A stretch of 64,000 nt of DNA from Bidens hawaiensis (Eukaryota; Streptophyta; Magnoliopsida; Asterales; Asteraceae). The stretch spans positions 1 through 64,000 of the forward strand of contig JAIQDT010002061.1 in assembly GCA_021521415.1 (NCBI GenBank), written 5' to 3'. The notes under the pieces are model-generated. The model was given only the letters and a program-made list of their open reading frames with translations, made no database searches and was not told the origin of the DNA. The translations under genes were made by a program, and so were the position numbers. Positions 58,701 through 64,000 of this stretch are shown here, piece by piece; the stretch's first letter is position 1, and the number at the start of each line of letters is the position of its first letter.

Positions 58701-61236
58701 GCTCAAAGACATCGAGGAAACCCTTCAGCGCCTAACGGAGGTTAACATGAAGCTCAACCCGAGCAAATGTACTTTCGGCGCAGAAGAGGGGAAATTTCTT
58801 GGTGTAATGGTCACTAAGGATGGTTTCAAGGTGAACCCTGAAAAGGTGGAAGCCATCCTTGACATGCCTTCACCATCCACCATGAAAGAGGTTCAGAAGC
58901 TGAATGGTAGATTGGTGTCAATCAACAGGTTCCTAGCGAACCACGCCAGCAAATCTACTCCATTCGTTAACACCTTGAGGAACTGTTTGAAGAAGAGCCA
59001 ATTCAAGTGGACGCCTGAGGCTGAGCAAGCTTTCACTGAGATAAAAGAATGTCTCATTAAATTGCCAGCGCTCACAGCTCCACTTCCTGGCGAGACCCTT
59101 ACATTGTACCTGTCAGCTGGAGACCGCGCGATCGGCGCAGTATTATTGGTGGATCGCAAGGGGATACAAACGCCGATATACTATGTGAGTCGGGTGCTCA
59201 CAGACCCTGAGACGCGCTATTCCATAATGGAAAAGTTAGTTTTGTCACTAACACACGCGTCGCGCAAGCTCCATAGATACTTCAATGGTCATCCTATTGA
59301 AGTTCTGACTGGTTACAACATCCAGCAAGTTTTGCGACGCCCCGCGCTCTCCGGAAGGCTGACAAAGTGGGCGCTGGAATTAGGTGAACACACGATCACT
59401 TATAAGCCCCGTCCAGCGATAAAGGGTCAAGTTTTGGCGGATTTCATCACGGAAATCCCAGACGGAAAGATTGAAGAAGCTCAGCGCGAGGTAGATCCTC
59501 CGCGAGCAAATGATGCAGAAGATGTTTGGAGGCTATTCACTGATGGAGCCTCCAACAGCGAAGGGTCCGGCGCAGGCCTCAAACTGATGGACCCTGATAA
59601 TCGTGAATATACTTATGCTATCAGGTTGGACTTCAAGAGTACCAACAATGAGGCTGAGTATGAAGCCCTGCTGGCTGGTCTGCGCATCGCGCGCAAGTTT
59701 GGGGTTAAAAGACTAGAGGCGCATGTTGATTCTTACTTGGTAGCTGCTCAGGTCAACGGCCTATATGACGCCAAGGAGAACACAATGCCTCTGTATCTAG
59801 AGCAGGCAAAAAAGCTCGTTGAGCAGTTTGACTTCTTCAGAATAATACACATCTCGCGCAGCGAAAACAAGTCCGCTGACGCGTTGAGTAAAATGGCATC
59901 AACTAATTTTGATCACTTTGGCAAAGATGTCAGGGTGGAGGTAATGAGCAGCCCGTCAGTGCAAACGCAATCGGTCCTTGTAATTCATACAAACCCTTCA
60001 TCCTGGATAACTCCAATAACAGAATTCCTGATGAAGGGGAAGTTACTGGACGATCGCGCACAGGCGAGAAAGATAAGACACAAGGCACAGAACTATGAAA
60101 TACTTGATGGTACATTATATCGGCGCTCTTATCTTGGACCGCTCATGAAGTGCCTGGATGCTGAAGAAGCAACCTATGTGATTAGGGAGATTCATGAAGG
60201 AATCTGTGGAATTCACGCTGGCCCGCGCATGGTGGTTGCCAAGGCGATGAGCTCAGGCTACTATTGGCCAGGCATGTACTTGGATGCGCTAAAAGAAATC
60301 CAAAAATGCAAGGCATGTCAGAGCTACGCGCCAAACACCATGCGTCCAAAGAACAACTTGATTCCAGTCACCTCCGCATGGCCTTTCCACAAATGGGCCA
60401 TTGATATTGTAGGGCCCCTGCCGCAAGCGCAAGGGCGAGTGAAATTTTTGGTAGTGGCGATAGACTATTTCACAAAATGGGTTGAGGCCAAGCCACTAGC
60501 AAAAATCACAGCTGAGGCGATGAAGCAATTTATCTGGAGCCACATCATTTGCCGTTTTGGCCTTCCCATGGAAATTGTGAGCGACAATGGCAAACAATTC
60601 ACTGACAGGAAGATATCAAGCTGGCTCAGAGAATTGCACATCAACCAAATCTTCACATCCGTCTACCACCCTCAGGGGAATGGTCAAGTGGAGCGCGCGA
60701 ATCAAAGTTTGCTAAATGGGCTGAAGAAAAGGTTGGAGGGAGAATCCCATTCTTGGGTCGAAGAGTTACCTAATGTCCTGTGGGCGCACAGGACATTAAG
60801 CAAAACTAGCAATGGCGAATCCCCGTTCAGCCTAACCTATGGGACAGAGGCTATGATCCCAGCAGAAATTGGATGCCCATCCCATAGGGTACTCATGATG
60901 AGCAAAACTGATAACGAGCGCGAAAGAAGATTGGACCTTAACTTGCTTGAAGGGCGCAGAGAAGCGGCTATCATTAATGAAGCCAGATACAAGAAAAAGC
61001 TGGAAAAATATTATAATCAGCGCGTTAAAGAATGCCACTTCAAGAAAAATGATTTTGTCCTTCGAAACAATGAAGCTAGTCGCGCAATACCCCTAGGAAA
61101 AATGTCCCCCAATTGGGAGGGACCTTATCAAATTTCAGAAGATTTGGGGAAAGGCGCGTACGCTTTAAAAGATTTGAATGGAAAAAAGATACCGCGCTCG
61201 TGGAACGCGGCACAACTTAGAAAATGCTTCATGTAA
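55780..61236 (+). CDS. Tat2 gag-pol polyprotein (intact, dual RNase H)
   Basis: One uninterrupted frame of 1818 residues starting at the first ATG in a good context after an A-run. Gag is at about 200-380 (GAARVWFESLP). The zinc-knuckle-like CEFHRSPGHNTDAC starts at 493. The protease has DTGS at 608. Reverse transcriptase has YVDD at 960-963. A gypsy RNase H is at about 1105-1230, and an archaeal-type RNase H starts near 1250 (LFTDGASNSEGSGAG, Asp1255; SENKSADALSK). Integrase has a zinc region near 1470-1515 and catalytic Asp1542, Asp1602 and Glu1638 (35 residues between the last two). The C-terminus has WEGPY and no chromodomain. Compared with Tat1 there is no stop between protease and RT. 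All catalytic motifs are present, so this copy could be autonomous. Confidence 0.96.
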   Translation: MVSGVRNVDQALEDIEREGVNDGQQVLRVPRDSTRTTSNRPFVTTPHGQTETPPDDHTLQNMAGAKLKGPMGPEDEANDPNEWLINEQRRLMEKYTEMIKQKKLADQTQRQAIDKQPTKRPRAPEEGHSVHTAHTEFSDEEVHSMRKTRDTHAGGSQLRAPVNMAPGARADLDLHMPYSPPVRGQVDVTTPYRPAILVKHSKFTARIAQAPIQHKTKMPSGLGKYDGTTDPDDFLQGFYNTGNLESWTMPTWCHMFARCLTGAARVWFESLPTGQIDGFEELLEKFQAHFVQQRRHTRDPDDIMHCIRRNDETIEDYITRFNQESLAIGGITEQLLRVAFIQGARSDQLRRALVSKDGMPTTWAKLMEASRVFARNEKQIAQDRARERAHQAESPRSKEKRAKQNSVWSRLQPTSFSSAEKQAQPSSPQPQKDARKHGEGDKREGGRDPSRPLPRIWTPLTKTPSQVLSTENVQFKPPKQLHYKGPQNSGKYCEFHRSPGHNTDACHHLKDAIEKDVKSGRLAHLVKNQRIEDEQPEGASASKKYKRICVAEGGRQGQTSRKRSAQIHGDWREQQVIFPRIRGGPSISSPLVITTHIAHYEVSKVLVDTGSESDIMYEQCFRKLDPADQARLEIVNAPICGVSNEIIHPLGQIQFELTMGDDEHKRAEVVNFLVLPTTSCHNMILGRGTIAQFNAVPSPAHGALGIPTPTGVAFVYRDHLCAVTSTPREGRMKLTMADNAPEKWILNPKFPEQTVTIGATISDETRLRMKKLLTKYTSVFAWQHSDMTGVPRDLAQHSLNTFKSVEPIAQKKRIMGDEKAKAMNEQVEDLLRANIIRPIRYQTWVANPVMVKKSNGSWRMCIDFKDLNKACPKDCYPLPNIDAKVDSVAPFKLKCFLDAYKGYHQIQMAPQDEDKTAFRTDKGVFCYTKMPFGLKNAGATYQRLMDSVFSEQIGRNLEVYVDDLVIKSREERQMLKDIEETLQRLTEVNMKLNPSKCTFGAEEGKFLGVMVTKDGFKVNPEKVEAILDMPSPSTMKEVQKLNGRLVSINRFLANHASKSTPFVNTLRNCLKKSQFKWTPEAEQAFTEIKECLIKLPALTAPLPGETLTLYLSAGDRAIGAVLLVDRKGIQTPIYYVSRVLTDPETRYSIMEKLVLSLTHASRKLHRYFNGHPIEVLTGYNIQQVLRRPALSGRLTKWALELGEHTITYKPRPAIKGQVLADFITEIPDGKIEEAQREVDPPRANDAEDVWRLFTDGASNSEGSGAGLKLMDPDNREYTYAIRLDFKSTNNEAEYEALLAGLRIARKFGVKRLEAHVDSYLVAAQVNGLYDAKENTMPLYLEQAKKLVEQFDFFRIIHISRSENKSADALSKMASTNFDHFGKDVRVEVMSSPSVQTQSVLVIHTNPSSWITPITEFLMKGKLLDDRAQARKIRHKAQNYEILDGTLYRRSYLGPLMKCLDAEEATYVIREIHEGICGIHAGPRMVVAKAMSSGYYWPGMYLDALKEIQKCKACQSYAPNTMRPKNNLIPVTSAWPFHKWAIDIVGPLPQAQGRVKFLVVAIDYFTKWVEAKPLAKITAEAMKQFIWSHIICRFGLPMEIVSDNGKQFTDRKISSWLRELHINQIFTSVYHPQGNGQVERANQSLLNGLKKRLEGESHSWVEELPNVLWAHRTLSKTSNGESPFSLTYGTEAMIPAEIGCPSHRVLMMSKTDNERERRLDLNLLEGRREAAIINEARYKKKLEKYYNQRVKECHFKKNDFVLRNNEASRAIPLGKMSPNWEGPYQISEDLGKGAYALKDLNGKKIPRSWNAAQLRKCFM

Positions 61237-62055
61237 AAGTTCAAATTTGTAATGAAGGCTTTTAAGCCATCATGAATGATGATTCGCGCTATCTTTCAAT
61301 ATTTGTTCTATTACCTTTGCATACATGTTTCACACTTCCTTTATTAAATTGGAACAATATGACAACACTATATTGACTTCAAAACAAAATAAAGCGAAGT
61401 AAAACATACATGCGCGAGCCTTAGCTCAAACGCGTTAACGAGTCTTAACTCTAAAACGTCAGGGCCTTAGCCCAAACTTACGAGCCTTAGCTCAAACACG
61501 TTAATGAGTCTTAACTCTAAAAACGTCAGGGCCTTAGCCCAAAACAAAGAGCCTTAGCTCAAAACACTCACAAACATCCATCTTACATCCCGCGCAGCCT
61601 GATCATAAAAATCCTTAAACACAACTAAGGCAAAGTACATGCCATATCATGTTAAGGTCTCAGGTCGAGGCCGCGCGCGGAATCATAGTGGATATCTGAG
61701 TAACACAAGCTGACATGTAATGGCTAAACTCATACTTCCAGCCCGCGCGACAACGACGCGCGAAAAAGAAAATAACGACAAGTTAGCGCGCATGTCAGCA
61801 TGAGCAAGATACTGCGAGAACCACAAACAAAATAGAACAGAGGTTAAGTGAATAATTTCCATACAACCTTGTTCTTATTTTAACGTGCAAGCATATCTTA
61901 TATCTATACAACCAAACATGAAGAGATGAATGGAAATGCGCAAGATATGAAAACGAGAGAACAAGTTTCATTCCATTGGATCGAAATTTACAAGTATGAT
62001 GAGTTACAAATTACAAGTATAAAAAATAAATATACAAAATTTGATGAAGGGCTTC
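61237..62055 (+). other. Tat2 region between pol and the antisense gene
   Basis: Non-coding. Contains the short tandem array at 61416-61570 and then sequence without a recognisable feature, where the pol and antisense transcripts would converge. Confidence 0.6.
61416..61570 (+). repeat. Tandem repeat of 66-67 bp, about 2.3 copies, in Tat2
   Basis: GAGCCTTAGCTCAAA recurs at 61416, 61482 and 61549, followed each time by (A)CGTTAA(C/T)GAGTCTTAACTC and CGTCAGGGCCTTAGCCC (quoted in parts). It occupies the same position as the 148-bp array of Tat1 but is unrelated in sequence. Confidence 0.8.
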
Positions 62056-64000
62056 TCAAGTCTCCACGTCGACGTCAGCCGCTTCATCACCCTCATCATC
62101 TCCCGCAGCATCTGGCGCGGTCTGCTCCTCATCCCCGAACTGACCATAGTCAAGTTCTTCCTCCTCATTGGAGTCTTCGATCACAACGGTGTCACGAGCA
62201 GATTCTTTCGCCGCGCCAGAGCCGCTGGCAGGGGCAACATCCCCCGCGCCACCATCATCGCCACCAGCCCTCTCGCAATCATCAAGCAACTTCTTTAGCG
62301 CGCCGAGGTCGGGCTGGTCAGCAAGCGCAGCTATCTGTAAATCATTAGAAAAGTAATGAGTACAAAACACTTAGAAAAGTTAGTCAAGAAAAACTCATTA
62401 TGATCAAGGTACCTGCATAAGGATGGGGATGGGAGTATTCATATACTTTTCCCCCACCGCGGCCATGTCCGCGCAGGCCGCATCGCTCTTGTAAGGGTAC
62501 TCGGATGGGTTCTTCCTCAACATGCCATATTCATACCCATCCGTAAACCCTTCAGCTCGGCCCACCAAACGCGCGGCGGCATTGCAGTCCATCACAAGGG
62601 CTTGAAACTCGGCGGAATATTTCATCGCCAAAGCGCAGCGAGCCATGCCCTGTGACACCAACCATTGGCGATCCTGCGCGAGGCCAGCAACAGACGTCTC
62701 GAGGGCAGGAACCTGAGAGTTTAATAACTCAACAGTTTCCTTAGTCTTTTTTAGTTCTTCCTTATCAGACGCTGCTGCCGCCAAAATTTTTTCTTTCTCC
62801 GCCTGCGCAGCACCAAGTGCTTCCTGGCTAGACGCCGCCGTCGCTAAGGCCTCATCTCTATCGGCCTGCGCGGCCGCCAAATCCCTTTTCAGGCGCGCAA
62901 CCTCGCTCTCCGGTGATGATTTCTCAGTGATACTCTGGACGATAGCTTGGTCACGCGCCTCGGCCTGCTGTTCCAAGACACGCACTCTGCGCGCGTACTT
63001 GGCAACTTCGGCCTCCGCCAACTGCTGCTTCTCCCGCGCAGCTTGGAGCTCATGCCCGCGCTTGATGTATGCGGTGTTGGCACTTGCTCTGTTTTCACTG
63101 AGCTCCGCCTGGAGTTTCTCAGCTCGCGCGCGAGCATCAGACAGGTTCCAGGCGGCTACCTTAGCCTCTCGCTGGGCTTCCACAAGAGCGTCGCGTACTT
63201 TAACATAATCACGACGAAGCTCTTGGGAAGCAGCGAAGAAAGCCGACCCAGCGAAAACATGGTCGTTCAGCAAGTCCGCGCGGGTGCGCTCCTCCTGATA
63301 CCTCCTTTCAGTAGGAGGCACGGCATGAGCCCAGAAGTCCTCGCATACGCCCATGGATTGAAAGGAACTCTCTTCATTAATATTCCATCTCGGGCGGTAA
63401 ACGGGGACACCTTCCTGCAAAACACAAGAAAAGTTCTAAGTCATAAAACATACTTATATGGAGATACGCGCAGCGGACCAACAAATCAATACATACCTGC
63501 GGGGATGAAGCAGGAAAGTCAGCGCCAGCCCCACCAGAGGTCTGCGCTGCGAACACTTGCGGCATCGCAGGGCTGGCGCGGTCTCCCAAGGAGTCTTCAA
63601 CTTGAACCCCCTCGTCCTCCTCGTCTTCTTCAACAGGCCTCTTCTCCTGCGACCTGGAAGGCTCCAAACCAGCCTCGCGGGGAGGGCTGCGTGCAGGAGG
63701 AGGCGAGGGAGGTCTCGACGCCGCCAGTTCGGCGCGCAATACGGTTTCCTGCTCCTTGGTAATCCCAATAAGGGGAGATTCAGCACTAGCAGGAGCAGGA
63801 CCAGAACCAGCGGCGCCGGAAGTGCCGCCGGGAGTATCACCAGCAACTGTTGCGCCAGCTACAACTCCTATGAACAAATAAACAAGGAAAAATTGTTTAT
63901 GACTGACTCCAAAGGGAAAAATTTAGAAGACATATGTGCAAAACTTACCTTGGCGCAATTCTGTTCGCGCATCGAACATCGCCATAAAATCCATTCTACC
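62056..64000 (-). CDS. Tat2 antisense gene, 3' part (four predicted exons, 5' end outside window)
   Basis: Predicted minus-strand exons: beyond 64000 to 63949, 63867-63497, 63414-62413, 62334-62056. Introns (81, 82 and 78 bp) have GTAAGT, GTATGT and GTACCT donors and TAG/CAG acceptors, and phase is kept throughout. The 334-codon exon begins EGVPVYRPRWNINEESSF, matching EVYVPRWNIRRGTT at the start of Tat1 exon 4, and continues as a long Ala/Glu/Lys/Gln coiled coil. The last exon is acidic (VIEDSNEEEELDYGQFGDEE). The exon before is Pro/Ser/Ala-rich. The product is homologous to that of the Tat1 antisense gene, with the Transposase_28-like N-terminus expected outside the window. Function unknown. 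Confidence 0.78.

Larger units (their letters stand above)
54744..64000 (+). mobile_element. Tat2: second Tat-lineage retrotransposon, truncated by the window end
   Basis: 5' LTR 54744-55705, primer binding site, an intact gag-pol (55780-61236) with two RNase H domains, short tandem repeats, then the 3' part of an antisense spliced gene running off the window. Its layout equals Tat1, but the protein and LTR sequences have clearly diverged, so it is a different family. The left target duplication would be GGTAC (54739-54743). The 3' LTR is outside, so age cannot be estimated. Confidence 0.92.

Noticed and set aside
62041..63762. Plus-strand open frames in the Tat2 tail (for example 62947-63762)
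   Set aside because: Shadows of the minus-strand coiled-coil exons, which have phase-consistent splice sites.

Overview
The window is nuclear DNA of a flowering plant. It holds Ty3/gypsy elements of the plant-specific Tekay (chromovirus) and Tat (dual RNase H) lineages, many non-autonomous DNA transposons, GT-AG introns, and one plant LRR receptor-kinase gene. The repeat style suggests an Asteraceae genome, but that is a weak inference. There are no bacterial genes, no CRISPR array and no convincing tRNA or rRNA gene. About 90% of what can be assigned is transposon-derived.

Layout. 1-2046: the right-hand part of an LTR (TATA box, leader with five hairpins). 2195-13080: small DNA transposons. 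Five hAT-like elements have recognisable 8-bp target duplications (2195-2525, 3048-3543, 7287-7955, 8088-8740, 9500-11047). A 2.25-kb Mutator-like element (4050-6299) carries a minisatellite of about 42 bp. There is also a tandem MITE pair, a degenerate hAT-like copy and an LTR remnant ending at 12180. 13615-17790: a decayed minus-strand Tekay-like element (complete 3' LTR, broken pol). 17791-24908: unassigned sequence with dispersed hairpins, then a stretch bounded by two outward-facing Helitron-like termini.

24909-46687: a young Tat retrotransposon (Tat1; TSD CATAC) whose 3' LTR is split at its 132nd base by a complete, very young Tekay element (36661-45791; TSD AGCTG). Tat1 encodes gag-protease and RT/RNase H/archaeal-type RNase H/integrase in one frame, broken by a single TAG. 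Between pol and the 3' LTR it carries, on the opposite strand, a five-exon gene with its own TATA box. Its predicted 918-residue product joins a gypsy-type Transposase_28-like domain to a long coiled coil.

46759-50057 (minus): the only recognisable host gene, a two-exon LRR receptor-like (pseudo)kinase. Tat1 inserted 71 bp past its stop codon, so its 3' flank is now LTR. The reading frame is disturbed twice, once exactly at a 20-bp inverted repeat. 50324-50936 is another hAT-like element. 50945-54714 shows no gene.

54744 to the window end: a second Tat element (Tat2) with an intact 1818-codon polyprotein, inserted into a copy of the TACCG-rich hAT-like family. It carries a homologous spliced antisense gene that runs off the window. 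The strongest leads are the antisense gene shared by both Tat elements and four tandem stem-loops with covarying stems in the Tekay leader.
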